A DNA stretch of 64,000 nt from Erinaceus europaeus (Eukaryota; Chordata; Mammalia; Eulipotyphla; Erinaceidae). Positions 12,585-24,585 of the stretch are shown here, piece after piece. The DNA lies in assembly GCF_950295315.1 (NCBI RefSeq), contig NC_080171.1, forward strand, positions 94,954,470 to 95,018,469. Direction: 5' to 3'. The first letter of the stretch is position 1; every line of letters begins with the position of its first letter. A program made the translations under genes and the position numbers. Below the pieces are notes generated by a model, which was not told where the DNA came from, did no database searches, and was given only the letters and a program-made list of their open reading frames with translations.

Positions 12585-13794
12585 CAAAAGGAACTCAGCA
12601 AAAATAGTCACCACGGCAACAGAGTTCATAAAGCAGCCATCTTGTTACACAGCCTTACGTGACAGAGATGAGGTCCTGCTGAGAGTGCAGACGCCTAGTT
12701 GAGACCCCGATTGAAAATAACTGCATACTGACACCCAGTGCTGATACTAGGCGAATGAGGTCCTGTGAATAGGGAATGCGTGACTGCAAGGGACATGGAA
12801 GTGTGACAGTTCTCTACAATGACAGGGAATGTGTTGAACAGAGAAGCAAGTTGATGACATCTGAGTAGATTAAACAGTAGTTAGCAATGTCATCTAACAG
12901 AGCCTGAGTGATGAGACTGGATACCTTTCCTGAAGACATCCAGACCAAGAAGTTTGAGATGAAGAATGACTGGAGATCTTTAAGCAAATACGCTTAAAAC
13001 TTATTGATGTTCCCTGTCAATGTTGTAAGAAGAAAGGCTGGAGAGAACTAGGGTCTGAGCAGAAAGGAAGGACAGATCTGAGGGAAAAAAATCTGGAAAG
13101 TCAATGTAACATGCTGAAAGATGAATTCAGTAAGATGAATTCAGCTTTTAGTGTCCCACACCATCTAGTCAGGATTTATGCGGACATCTCTATCATAGGG
13201 CTTCTGAACTTCAACATCACTGACATTTTGTAAATCAGTGGGTACTTAACAGCATAATTTTTGTTGAGGGGGCTGTCCCCAACCATAAACCAGTTGCATC
13301 TCCAGGTGTCATCAAATGTTCCAGAGCAGGAGCTCAGGGTGGGACTCACTCCTGGCTGAGAACCCCTGCTGAAGCTAGGAGGATGAGGTTGCCTGGGAAC
13401 GTGCAAGGACTAAATGGAGGCCAAAGTGGCGATCAGGAGGGAAGAGAGAGGACATGGACTAGGAGTAAGCATTCCTTGCAGAGGCCAGACCAGAAAAAGG
13501 CTCATTGGGTTTGATAAATAGCAAGTTGCTGCCGTTCTAGATGTTAGCAGAAACCTCTGAGGTGGGTGGTTATGGCAGAGGGGCCAAACTAGTGAGTTGA
13601 GGAGAGGGAGATTTTACCCCTGGCTGTGAGATGGGAAAGGTGGTGGCTGGAGGGGGTGAACACTGGTTTTAGTGGAGGTGCAGACTGGAGCTGCGCAGAT
13701 AGGCACTCTTCCCTTGACTGCTCTCAGAACACAGCACAGGCTGAGAGGACTAGCAGGGTGCAGAGCATTCTTAGTATCTCTTGATGGTAAAGGC
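12583..13794 (+). other. Intergenic single-copy stretch
   Basis: Purine-rich, without recognisable repeats or exons. The short open frames are not convincing. Confidence 0.5.
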
Positions 13795-13810
13795 AAATAA
13801 TGCATCAACA

Positions 13811-14022
13811 CTGGGGCCGGGTGGTGGCGCACCTGGTTGAGCGCACATGTTACAGTGTGCAAGGACCCAGGTTCGAGTCCACAGTCCCCACCTGCAGGGG
13901 GAAAGCTTCACAAGTGGTGAACCAAAGCTGCAGTTGTGTCTCTCTCTCACCCTCTCTATCCCTCCCTTCCCTCTCAATTTCTGACTGTCTCTATCCAATA
14001 AATAAATAAAAAACAAAACAAA
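13811..14022 (+). mobile_element. Family B SINE with 16-bp TSD
   Basis: Near-complete copy: GGTGGTGGCGCACCTGGTTG, CCCAGGTTCGAGTCC B-box, CTATCCAATAAATAAATAA tail. Perfect TSD AAATAATGCATCAACA at 13795-13810 and 14023-14038. Confidence 0.95.
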
Positions 14023-14164
14023 AAATAATGCATCAACATAAAAGGCAAAAAGCACCTGTCTCATAGTCTTCAAGAGGCACTGTTTCCCAGCTATTCTGAA
14101 TCCCAAATCTCAGCATGGAGAGTGTAAGCCCACATCTATCAAGGGGGGTAAGAAGCTACACTCA

Positions 14165-14517
14165 AGGGGGTCGGGCGGTGGCGCAGTGGATTAAGCGCAT
14201 GTGGTACAAAGTGCAGGGACCGGCGTAAGGATCCTGGTTCGAGTCCCCGGCTCCCCACCTGCAGAGGAGTCGCTTCACAGGTGGTGAAGCAGGTCTGCAG
14301 GTGTCTATCTTTCTCTCCCCGCTTCTGTCTTCCCCTCCTCTCTCCATTTCTCTCTGTCCTATCCAACAACGAACAACATCAACAATGGCAATAATAATAA
14401 CCACAACGAGGCTACAACAACAAGGGCAACAAAAAGGGGGAAAAATGGCCTCCAGGAGCAGTGGATTCATGGTGCAGGCACCGAGCCCAGCAATAACCCT
14501 GGAGGGGAAAAAAAAAA
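14165..14517 (+). mobile_element. Family A SINE, long form, with TSD
   Basis: TCGGGCGGTGGCGCAGTGG head, GGTTCGAGTCCCC B-box, long end CAATAACCCTGGAGGGG. TSD AAGCTACACTCA at 14153-14164 and 14518-14529. Confidence 0.95.
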
Positions 14518-14566
14518 AAGCTACACTCACAAGACCAAGTGTCTTATAGATCATTTCCCCCAATAA

Positions 14567-14570
<4 letters not shown>

Positions 14571-14606
<36 letters not shown>
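14571..14606 (+). repeat. (CA)n microsatellite
   Basis: 18 AC units after CAATAAAGTA; the flank may be an old LINE or SINE tail. Confidence 0.97.
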
Positions 14607-14607
<1 letters not shown>

Positions 14608-15054
14608 AAATGAACAGCAATGCTTCCAGCTCTGACTGACCCAACAGTTGTGAAAACCAGTCTCTTGTCTACAAATCAGCAAGTGACATGGGTCCCAGTT
14701 GCCTGACTCCTCACCTCATCTGACAGCTACTAGTTCTTTTGCTCATATACACAAAAGTTCTTGAGGGGTGAGAACACAAAACCAGGAAGATGAATATGTG
14801 AGGCACTGGCTCCCAGAACAAGAGGACTAAAACCTTCAGGAGTCAAACCCATGCCCCAAGGTTAAGCAAAGAAACTGGAAACCATTGTGACCCATGCCCC
14901 ATGGCTAAAACAGTGACTACCAGTGACTACAAGGGTGGCTGCATACGAACCCTCAAAACTTCACTAGAAGTACACCTGACAGAAAGCCATGACACTGGGT
15001 CCAAGGCCAGACTCCAAACTTTGAAAGTGCTTAGCCTTTCGGACTTGTATTTTT
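14607..15054 (+). other. Intergenic single-copy stretch
   Basis: No repeat or gene recognised. A short direct repeat CAGTGACTAC occurs twice near 14910-14930. Confidence 0.5.
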
Positions 15055-15312
15055 CAGTGCCACCTGAGTTATCACTGGGGTTGGGTGCCGGTACTATACA
15101 TCCCCTGCTCTCGGTGGCCACTTTTATTTTAATTGGGTAGGACAGAGAGAAATTAAGGTGATAGGGAGAGAGAGAGAAGAAAAAGAGAAACACCTGCAGA
15201 CCTACTTTACCACTTGTGAAGACTCTCCGCTGCTGGTGGGGAGCTGGGGCTCGAAGGTGGGTCCTTGCAGATGGTGACGTGTGTGCTTAACTTGGTGCAC
15301 CAACCAGGCCCT
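15055..15312 (-). mobile_element. Old family A/B-like SINE, long form
   Basis: Reversed long end (TTATCACTGGGGTTGGGTGC) and a B-like head at the right (CTTAACTTGGTGCACC). The mixture suggests a hybrid subfamily. Confidence 0.6.
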
Positions 15313-15502
15313 GGCCCCCGCCTTTCTAACTTTCCATAACACGAGGTGGGTCCAATGCCTATCTCACAGGGGTTTCTAAGTTACTGTTAAGCTCCTGTCT
15401 CTTCTTTAACCTGTGGTCATCAGAATATCCCTAAGCGAAGTGATACTATGCTTAGAACTGAGTATCAAGTAATCTGCAATTTCAACCATTTGTAGTAAGA
15501 AA

Positions 15503-15676
15503 TTATTTTATTTATTGATAGAGAAATTGAGAAGGGAATGGGAGATAGAGAGGGGGAGACAGAGACACCTGCAGTGCTACTTCACCACTCATGAAGCTTT
15601 CCCCCGGCAGGTGGGGACCAGGGGCTTGGATCTGGATCCTTGTGCACCGTAGTGTGTGCACTTAACCAGGTGCGCC
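15503..15676 (-). mobile_element. Family B SINE
   Basis: TTTATTGATAGAGAAATTGA to CTTAACCAGGTGCGCC. Confidence 0.8.
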
Positions 15677-16719
15677 TCAATTTCAATCATTTGTTAGCTG
15701 TGATCAATTCCATCTCTTTCAAAACCAAGAATAAGAAAAGTAATATTCCTTCCCTTCATCTCCCACCCTCCCTCCAACTTCAACTAAGTTTTTCTATGTC
15801 AGTCACGGCCAGGAAAGACTAGCTGTCCCTGTAGCCCAGGAGTAAACCTGGATGGGAGCCAGACAGCTAAGGCGGGAGCAGCAGTGAGCCTGACATAGTC
15901 GATTCTAGAGCTGTTGTAAATCCCAACTGGTGGTGTCCCAAGGAGATGGTTCCTATTTCATGCACACATACATGTATGCGTGCGTGCGTGCGTGCAGAGA
16001 GAGAGAGAATGGAACCTTGCTTGTATGATTCCACTGCTCTAGGCCACCTAATTCTTTATGCAGATCCAGGAGAGACATCACAGTATCACGCTGCTGTTCA
16101 TGGAACTTTCTCTGGTGTCATGTATGGTGATCCCATGTGGGACCAGGGCTTAAATCAAGGTTCCCAAGCATGGCAAGGGGTGTGTGTGCGTACACTAACA
16201 TATACACTGTCTTTGTCCCCACGGCTCTTCACTTACCTGGAAGGAGGCAGCAGAAGTCCCTGGTCCTTTGTCCTCATCCTTCAGAAGAGTCTGTAGGGCA
16301 GCTCCTGGGCAAGAGCTAGTAGTAGCTTTGAGTGAGAATTGCCCCGTTCTCTTGGGCAAGTCACTGTATCTCAGCCTTAGGTGTCCTAAGTAGGCATGCC
16401 CGAACTGAGTGAGTTGTGTGGAAACCCGATTAATTCTAGGGGCTTATACACAATTCAGCACCAGTAACTCATCATTCACTGCACTAGGTGTTGGATGACA
16501 GTTCCAGACTGAGTTAACTCTAGGAACAGAATATGACACACTGGCCCCACTGCTCAGACTACTGACCTCAATAAAAAGCCAAAGCTGCCCCCTTCCCCTG
16601 AAGCTTTCTTGGTCCCTCCACCCTTTGCATGAAGAGAAACTCCTACATGTACTGAGCTTTTAAGGATCACAAAAGTGGTCCTGCACTTTTTATCAGTCAG
16701 CCAGAGAACAGTTCAGCTT
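15677..16719 (+). other. Intergenic single-copy stretch
   Basis: Contains a small GTGC/GTGCG repeat at about 15975-15995. No gene recognised. Confidence 0.5.
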
Positions 16720-19700
16720 GTTGCTGTATAAGACAGAAGCTTTTATTTTTATTCATCCAAATAGGGAAATGCAACATGTCACGGCATTACAGACAAACTG
16801 CAGCAGCCAAACAAGAGGATCAGTCTATGGCAGAGTCCAACGTGGTCAGTGTGAAGGAGCCACTGTGTGGGTGCTGCCTGTGGGAGCTGGGTGGGGTGGT
16901 AGAGTCCCTTTGGATGAAGGCCAGGCATCTCTTGGCGAGGCACTGGTGATAGTCCACACGTGCAGGCTGCTGCTTCAACCACGCTGAAGGTGTCAAGTTC
17001 AGACTTCTACATGTAATCAATGCCCCAGAGGGGAAGGACATCCAAGGTGGTCACGTTTCCCAATGTTAAATTTTAACATGATACACAACATAAAATTATT
17101 GCCAAGGACTTTGCACTGCAAATTGTACTATTTACATTTGCGTATTCAGGAAAAAAAACAACACAGTAAATAGATACATATAGATATTTTAAATAGAGTT
17201 CTAAAAGCTAACTTGGCCATCAACCAGACCAGTGAGTAAGCTACAGTCAGGAGTCCAATGTGATGTGTGTAACCGTGCAGCCAGGAAAGTTTTGTACCCT
17301 CAACTACACTTAACCTTCCCACAGCTCCTAACTCCCCCACCTCCCACACTTGGAGGCTGAGGAAATGTCAGAGATGAGCAGGGGCACTTGACCCCTTCTT
17401 AAACAGCCCAAAGCTTTAGATCTGGACATGCTGCCTCCTTCCCAGACAATGACTTCCGTTTGGAGTGGGTAAGAAGCAAGTGTTACAGGCCCCTCTGAAG
17501 AACTATTACACAGCAGGCAGACCAAGACAGTGGGTTCAGACTGAAAGACCGAGCCAGGTCCCAGACCAGTCCTTTCCACAGCCTAGACTGCCAAGAGCAC
17601 CCTTAGGGCCATGGCCAGTCAGCTTCCCAGTCGCTAGAAGTGTCCTTGCCCTACTTAGAGTTGTATTGGGAGACTTATTATCTCCTGAAAAGGTGCCTGG
17701 ACTCCAACCAGCCACCAACAGAAACCAAAGGTTGAGCACAAGCCAGCAGATGGGTCCTGAATGAAAGGCCTGAGCTCAAAGATAAATACGGCTATGGGCT
17801 GAATAATATGAAGTCTGCCTAAGGAAGGTGACTTGTGACTCAGAAGAAGCAAAGATGGACTAAAGCAGACATCCCACATCTGTCTGGAGGTTGGAGACAG
17901 CTCACAAGGTAAGACAAAACCACCGTTAGCTCCTGGAAGATGCAGACAGTAAGGCTCCTGGATGCCCGAGTTGGGCTCCCCAGTTGAGTTTCAGTAAGTT
18001 TCCTTCAAAAAGGGCAGACTTAATGGTATGAATGGTCATTAGGCCACTTCCCACACAGATGAAGCAGGTTCCATGGAGGAAGCCACCAAATGGAGTGAAT
18101 GAAGGAGCAAGTGTCTCTCAGTGTCCCCTCTACGAAGTGGAGGGATGGGGTGGATCTTACTGACCACAGAGGACATAGCACAAGATATCATGATGGTCAC
18201 GGACAGAGATGCAGTAAATGGCAGCACTTCAGATGTGTAGGGAGAATTTTTTTTATCATGATTTGCCTGGCTAACTTGCAAATTGTACCTCACCTGTCGG
18301 CTGTCATAGGGCTAGGGCTGCAGCTGAGGGAGCTATGAGAAAAATATGATCAGTTTAGAAAGGGGCACAAATGTGTCCAAGTGTCAGGAATAAGCATATT
18401 TAGATCAACGTTGTGCTCCTGACTCACCAAACCAAAACCTCCTTAGGGATGTCTGTGCGCAGTAGGAACAGGGCAGTTCTCAAGCAGAAGAATTGTGCTC
18501 AGCCTGGAAATATGGAGAGCACTTTCTCCAGAGCAAAAGGGAGAGGAGGTTGGACTGTTAAATGCAACTTTCTAAATTACAAATGGAGAAGAGACTGCTC
18601 AAAGATAGATTTCTTAGATATATGAAGTTCCTATTCCTCTTGGGTTACTTCCACAAAGGATAAAAAGAAAAAGCAGACTCCCAGAAAAAGCAGTCCAAAG
18701 AAGAACTTTCTGACCATCTGATTCCCTAAGCAAGAAAATGACAGATGACATGATAGCTACAACAGCGCAGGGACCCAGGCCAGACTCAAGATCCAGAAGT
18801 GAACTGGCATTTGTATGGGGCCCAACACACCCACTAGCTGTGCACTCTCTGATGATAGGCCAGGTCTGACACGGCAACAGAGGCAGACATGCCACAGCTA
18901 GGGCTGATCTCTAGCCCTGCTAGGCTCATCTTTGCCCCTCCCCACTCCTGTAAGCCCAGGAATGGCTCTAGAAAATATATAGGTAGGTGTGTTTCTCCTT
19001 AAAGATGAGAAGTTAAACATAACAGTTTCAAGAACCAGAGCCCCCACCCCCACCCCCAGCCACGAGAGAGAGACTAGGCAGCAAAAACTGAAGTACAGCC
19101 CCAAGAGGAGTCTGAATGGGTTGAGACAGCTGCCAGAGTGGCTCCTAGGCACAGCTTGTCTGACACATCCACAGGCCTCAGCTGATTCCCAGACGCAAAA
19201 AAGTCAACTTCAACTTCCCTAACTCTGAGTTGTGGGGTCTCCTGCCTAAGGCTCCCCATGTTCCCACGTCCACCCACAGAGGCCTATACCTAACTCAGGC
19301 CATTTCTATACTCAGGACAGCATCAGACTTCCCTCCCCACCCCCCCCACCCCCAGTGTCCACAGGCTATCAGGAAGCTCATAACTGGCACAGCACCCAGC
19401 GTCTCATCTGGAGCTGGTGCTACCACCTCGGAGCTATGTGGCCTTGGGCAAGACTCCCTTCTTCCAGGTGTGTGGGAGCTCAGTGGGAAGGGTGCCTATG
19501 CAGCATACACATGGAGCCTCTCCAGTTCCCACGGGCCCTTTAATGGTCAGGGCACACGGATCACATCCTCCAGGCTGCTGTCCTTATTACAAGGGAACAT
19601 GGCGGCTGGCTCACACCCCTGACACCTTACTGATGCCCTGTAGTTAGTAGCTCACTTCTAGTCTGGGGGAAAGTACTCTGGAAGTAGAAAGCACTGTATT

Positions 19701-19750
19701 ATATACATGTATAGTTTATTTTCACTGCCCCAACTACACAGCACCTTGGG
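16720..19750 (-). ncRNA. Candidate minus-strand lncRNA 3' part at the MIR600HG position
   Basis: The region has no SINE from about 15.7 to 20.77 kb, and its left edge on the minus strand has two overlapping AATAAA-type signals (16753-16748 and 16747-16742, as AATAAAAATAAAAGC). In human, as I remember it, the minus-strand lncRNA MIR600HG lies between the RABGAP1 and STRBP 3' ends, which is exactly this slot. I see no conserved open frame: those up to about 130 codons overlap on both strands and look random. I could not find a mir-600 hairpin. The right boundary, splicing and expression are unknown. Confidence 0.25.
16742..16753 (-). terminator. Tandem AATAAA poly(A) signals, minus strand
   Basis: Two AATAAA hexamers back to back on the minus strand, with a transcript end expected near 16720. 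They are too far (16 kb) from the STRBP stop to be its usual end, hence the suggestion of a separate lncRNA. Confidence 0.35.
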
Positions 19751-20771
19751 GCAGGCAGCAAGTCTACTTCATGTCAATCTCCCTTTCACTCAATAGAGGG
19801 AAGGCTGGGGATATGCCTGAGCAGTATTTGCTTCTATCTGTTATCCATGTTTCTTGCCACCATGGTTCACAGACTTAAGGATAGAGACCATCATCTCTAT
19901 TTCTGCCCTGTGTATTGGCCAAGGGGCTGGTGCAGACAGACAGGAAGCAAATCTGCTCAGGAAAGCTTTCTTGACATATTGATTTGATTCTGAAGCAAAA
20001 GGGAGCCCATGTCTAGCATTTTACTCTCACAACAAGGTCCCAGGTCAAAATTAGATTTGATACAGACTGCTTCATTACTTTTGCTGTTTCAGGTAGCATC
20101 TAGGAGACCAGGAGAAGAAAAGCCTGGTGATGTGGACAGTTCTGTTACGCTCTAACTCAAAAGGGATTTTGATGCTCACTGGCCAATTAGTGCCAGTGGC
20201 TAGTAAAGCCAGCCACCTCTTCTGTGCCTTGCTCTTCCACAGTGGTACCAGTGCTTAACCAAACTCCTGGATAGCTGGGACTAAACCAAGGCACCATTTT
20301 TAACCACAGATCTGATCTTTTACCATCACACTGACATTTCCAACATGCATCTGTGATCACTTTATCCTCCTCTCACTGGCTCTCCATCACCCAACAGTGA
20401 AATCTATGCCGGCACTTGAGGTCACCTTTCAGAGGAATGCGCAGCACCTGGTTCTGAGTGCCCAGCACTCTGGATGCTTTGCCCTGTTTCTCTACTTCTC
20501 TTCTACCTCTTCCTGGGTTCCTGAGCCCTGTGCTTTCACCACCAGTTCTCACGTCAATGTGTGCTTCTCCCTCAAACTTAAGTTCCTCATGGGCAGGGAC
20601 TGCTCCCGCCCTATCCTCAATGCTCACAGAACAGATGCTCAGGAAGCCTTTGTAGGAAGATGGATGGGTCCGGCCAGCAGATGGAAGTTTTCAGTATGAT
20701 TAAACCAAAGGGTGAGTAATAAGTACAGCTGAAGGCAAGGGATGGCAAAATATGGCCCACTGATTGTTTTT

Positions 20772-21058
20772 TTTTCCCCCAATATTTATTTATTTATTCT
20801 CTTTTGTTGCCCTTGTTGCTTTATTGTTATAGTTATTATTGTTGTTGTTGCTGATGTTGTTAGATAGGCCAGAGAGAAATGGAGACAGGAGGGGAAGACA
20901 GAGGAGGAGAGAAAGATAGACACCTGCAGACCTGCTTCACCGCTTGTGAAGCGACTCCCCTGCAGGTGGGGAGCAAGGGGCTCAAACTGGGATCCTTATA
21001 CCAGTCCTTGTGCTTTGCACCATGTGCGCTTAATCCGCTGAGCTACCGCCCGACTCCC
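20772..21058 (-). mobile_element. Family A SINE with TSD
   Basis: Complete reversed copy; TSD CACTGATTGTTTTT at 20758-20771 and 21059-21072. Confidence 0.93.
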
Positions 21059-21699
21059 CACTGATTGTTTTTATGATTTTGTTGGACTGCAGCCTCACTC
21101 AGTTGATTATGCACTGTTTATGGCTCACCTTGTGCTATAAAGGCTAGGTAGCAGTGACACTAGTCCACAAAGATTAATTGTATGGCCTTTACATGGAAGG
21201 TTTGGTGACACTATGTCTAAGGTCATGTGACACACAGAGGGGTTTTGTGTGTAGGCCCAGTGAGTGTGCACAGACAGGCTGCATGTGTTTAGAAACAGGT
21301 GGTGGAGGCCACACTCAAGGCGATGGCATCAGTGTCTCGGTGTAACCTGTAGCCATTGAGGGCTGAGAGGTGACCTAAAGGCTGAAAATAAGTTTCATCT
21401 TCAGCCTATTATACCCACCTGAGTTACAGAATCACAGGCAAAGAACCCACTGTGACTCCTTGGGTTTTCCTGTCCATCTGTCTGGATGAATCAAGAGATG
21501 GCAGGATTGCCACAGACCCAAAGCAGACAGTCCTCAGTCATAATTCCATGGGGTTTATTTTCATCCTCCTTAATAGTTTTTCCCAATTTTGTAAATGAAG
21601 TCTGCACTTTCTCACTGGCTAAAAACCATGTTCTATATGATCTGATCCAATGAGTACCTGTCTTTGCCCAGTAAAGACTCAAAAATGACTTTTTCTTTC

Positions 21700-21815
21700 T
21701 TCCCAGGGCACTGCTCAGTTGTGGTTTACAGGAGTGCTGAGGACTGAACCTGAGAGCTTGAAGCCCCAGGCATGAAAGACTTTGCATAACCATTAGGCTG
21801 CTTCCCAAGCCCCAA
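21700..21815 (-). mobile_element. Family D SINE
   Basis: GGCACTGCTCAGTTGTGG to CATAACCATTAGGCTGC. Confidence 0.8.
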
Positions 21816-22037
21816 AGACTACATATTTTAAAAGGTGGAAATGTTCTGCATAAACAAACAGCCTGGAGGGCAGAAATGCAGGGGAAAAACTGTAAGGTGC
21901 CAACTCATCTGCCTGTAAACCTGAACCCAAGAGCGGCTTCTCAAAGGCTCACTGGAAACAACAAAAAAAAAAAAAAAAAAAAAAAATGGACCCACCCAAT
22001 TCTTGTTTCTTAGTCCAATGGAGATCTCAGCCTTTGT

Positions 22038-22158
22038 GGAGGGTAGACAGCATCATGGTTATGCAAACAGACTCTCATGCCTGAGACTCCAAGCTCTTAA
22101 GGTTCAATCCCTTGTACCACCATAAGCCAGAGCTGAGCAGTGCTTTGGTTAAAAAATC
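22038..22158 (+). mobile_element. Family D SINE
   Basis: CATCATGGTTATGCAAACAG to GCCAGAGCTGAGCAGTGCT. Opposite orientation to the copy at 21700, forming a loose inverted pair. Confidence 0.85.
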
Positions 22159-22343
22159 CTGCCACATAGCAATACCTCTCCCACACCCCCAGTGTGCACC
22201 CACCATTATCCTCTTCCTCCCTCTGCCTTTACCATCTTGATCCTAAGAACCACTGTCTTCTCAATCACCTATCAAAAGTAGTCCAGGAAAAATGCCTGGA
22301 TAGCCTCCACCCCTCTTGATGGGTGCTAGGGTTCTCTGACCCA

Positions 22344-22368
22344 GGGTGGTACCTCCGAAGGACCACCC
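22344..22368 (+). other. Short near-perfect hairpin
   Basis: GGGTGGT pairs with ACCACCC, with an inner CCT/AGG pairing and a CCGA loop. It is too short for a miRNA precursor. Confidence 0.5.
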
Positions 22369-24019
22369 TCGAAGCTAAGTCTAGGAGTAAGTCTGGCCTG
22401 CTGTGAGATACCATTCCTGTCTCTTTACCCACTTGGGTATAGCCCTCACATCAGACTCCCTGACCTCTCACTTAGCATCTGCAATAACCTCTGCTTCCAT
22501 TCATTGTCCAAATGGATCCTTCAGAATTCTCTATTTTGTTAGACCTTAACCACTGAAGGGCACAGCATCAAAAGCCTTTCATGAAAAATTGCCCTGAACT
22601 ACATATTCTATCTGCCACTAGACCCTGCTGACCACCCTGTAACAAGGAACTCCGTGCTGCCCTGAGAAGCCATGCCCTGTGCACACATGCTGCCTGCCTC
22701 CCCCACCCCCAATCTCCTCAGTACCCTACTGGGAAAGCTCTTTCAATTGCACTTTGAGATGCTTCCAGCTTTCCTGAATTTCATGGGTGCCAACTTCCAG
22801 AGGTTTCTATCCTCCCAGATGATGCTGACCACATACACACTTCCTTAGTGTAGCCTCCAAGGATGCTAGCTGACGAAATTTCAGATTATCTACTTTAAGG
22901 CTACCCTACCCAGTGAGATCTAGGCATTGTAACACTCTGGAAAATATGCCACTGAGGTTTACCCTTTGGTTAGAGCATAGTGCCAGTTTATTAGAAACAG
23001 GTAACAGCCAGCAGCCAAAATGCAGAAGAAGCTGAGCATAAAAACACTTCTAACAGTGTTTCCTTCCCTGCTGCCTAAACCCCCACCCCCCACCCCCGTT
23101 TCTCTCCAGTGGGAATTACTAATTTGACCTTGATCAAACAGGGTTCAATTACAATATAAAAAGATAGTCTATAGAAATATACCCCAACCCTACTGGTTGG
23201 GGGGAGGGGGAGGAAGAGAGGCAAGGGAGGGACGGAGGGAGAGGGATGGAATCACCTTTGGAGTTAATCCTAGAAGTCTGGTACATAGCTAAGCAGAAGG
23301 TCTTACAGAGGGGAGTCTGTTGTAAAAACGTTTGGCTAGGCTTGGCCACTTACTAGCAGTATAATTCCAGGTGAGTCATTTTTCCTAAGCTTCTATTTCC
23401 TCATCTGTAAATGCAGAACAAGTCTAGATTCTACAGTTATGCAACTAGCATCTCATTCTAGAGACAGTATCTATTAATGATAAAATCAGCAGAGGAAATG
23501 TTACTTCTTTTGTGTTTATAGTTTAAAATCACACTTGTTTTGCAACAAGATGGGTGGTATGGAGAGTTCTCTGGGTTTCAATTTCTTTGACTATAGAGTG
23601 GGCACAGCTGTCAATAGCAGAAAATGAACAGTAACTGGGAAAAGGTTTTGCTAGTGGTGGTCTATTACTGCCAGTACTTTTCCTCCTTTACACACATGTC
23701 ACTGCCCTAGAACCCAGAAACCTGGCTTTAAAAGCTTGCTTCTTCCTGCTCCCCTCCAGGATTATAGGTGGTTGCCCAGGAAAATGGTCAATTGTCAAGA
23801 ATGATGATGACCTGGGGTGAGAGAGGGGCATACTTCCCTGAATAGTGTGGTGTATTCATTCCCACACCCACCTACCCAGCTGGCAGTACTCAGCCAGAGT
23901 CAAGGAAAGAAGGAGTCTGCAAAAGGCCTGAGAATCAGACAAGTTCAGCAGACTGGTTCACATGCGCAGTGACTTCACTACCATCCCAGCAGGGCACATA
24001 AGTACAGGGTCCACCTTAC
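22369..24019 (+). other. Single-copy stretch left of the STRBP 3' end
   Basis: No exon recognised. Contains CCACCCCC runs near 23080 and a purine-rich tract at about 23195-23245. Confidence 0.45.
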
Positions 24020-24032
24020 AAGAAAGTCTGCT

Positions 24033-24271
24033 GGGAGTCGGGCGGTAGCGCACGCAGCAGGTTGAGCGCACATGGCGCAAAGCACAAGGACTGGCGTAAG
24101 GATCCCGGTTAGAGGCCCCGGCTCCCCACCTGCAGGGGAGTCACTTCACAAGTGGTGAAGCAGATCTGCAGGTGTCTTTTTCTCCCCCTCCCCTCTCCAA
24201 ATAACAACAATAACTACAACAATGAAAAAACAACAAGGGCAACAAAAGGGGAAAATATATATATATAAAAG
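24033..24271 (+). mobile_element. Family A SINE with TSD
   Basis: GGGAGTCGGGCGGTAGCGCA head and AACAAGGGCAACAAAAGGGG tail. TSD AAGAAAGTCTGCT at 24020-24032 and 24272-24284. The B box is mutated to GGTTAGAGGCC. Confidence 0.93.
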
Positions 24272-24579
24272 AAGAAAGTCTGCTAAGTTCAGGCAGGCAG
24301 TTTTCCCTAAAGCCTTAAGCTATGGGGAAACCTCCTGGCAAATCACAACAGGCCATTGCAATCTGCCACTCCTCCCATCTTTCCTTATTACTTGACCACA
24401 AATACCTCCCCATACGTAAAATCCCAACATTGGCTGTAGCCCCTCCATGCCACTTTCCCTTCCACCCAGTAAGTCAAACCTCATCACCCTACAAAGTATG
24501 GACCACATCTCTTAAGGCATCTCCATCACCAATCTCAGACCAGAGAGAATGACTCAAAGAAAAAAGATGAGCTAAAAAA

Positions 24580-24585
24580 TTTATT
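24580..24585 (-). terminator. Candidate distal STRBP poly(A) signal AATAAA
   Basis: Minus-strand CAGTAATAAATTTTTT. It would end the long low-repeat tract to its right. Only transcript ends can decide. Confidence 0.25.

Noticed and set aside
17465..17764. 99-codon open frame in the candidate lncRNA region
   Set aside because: Open frames overlap on the opposite strand and nothing resembles a known domain; treated as chance in G+C-richer DNA.
19230..19622. 130-codon open frame
   Set aside because: Low-complexity Pro/His/Ser translation, three overlapping frames open at once, no recognisable homology.
16720..20750. Search for a mir-600 hairpin
   Set aside because: No stretch with the mature mir-600-like sequence or a matching long hairpin was seen on either strand.
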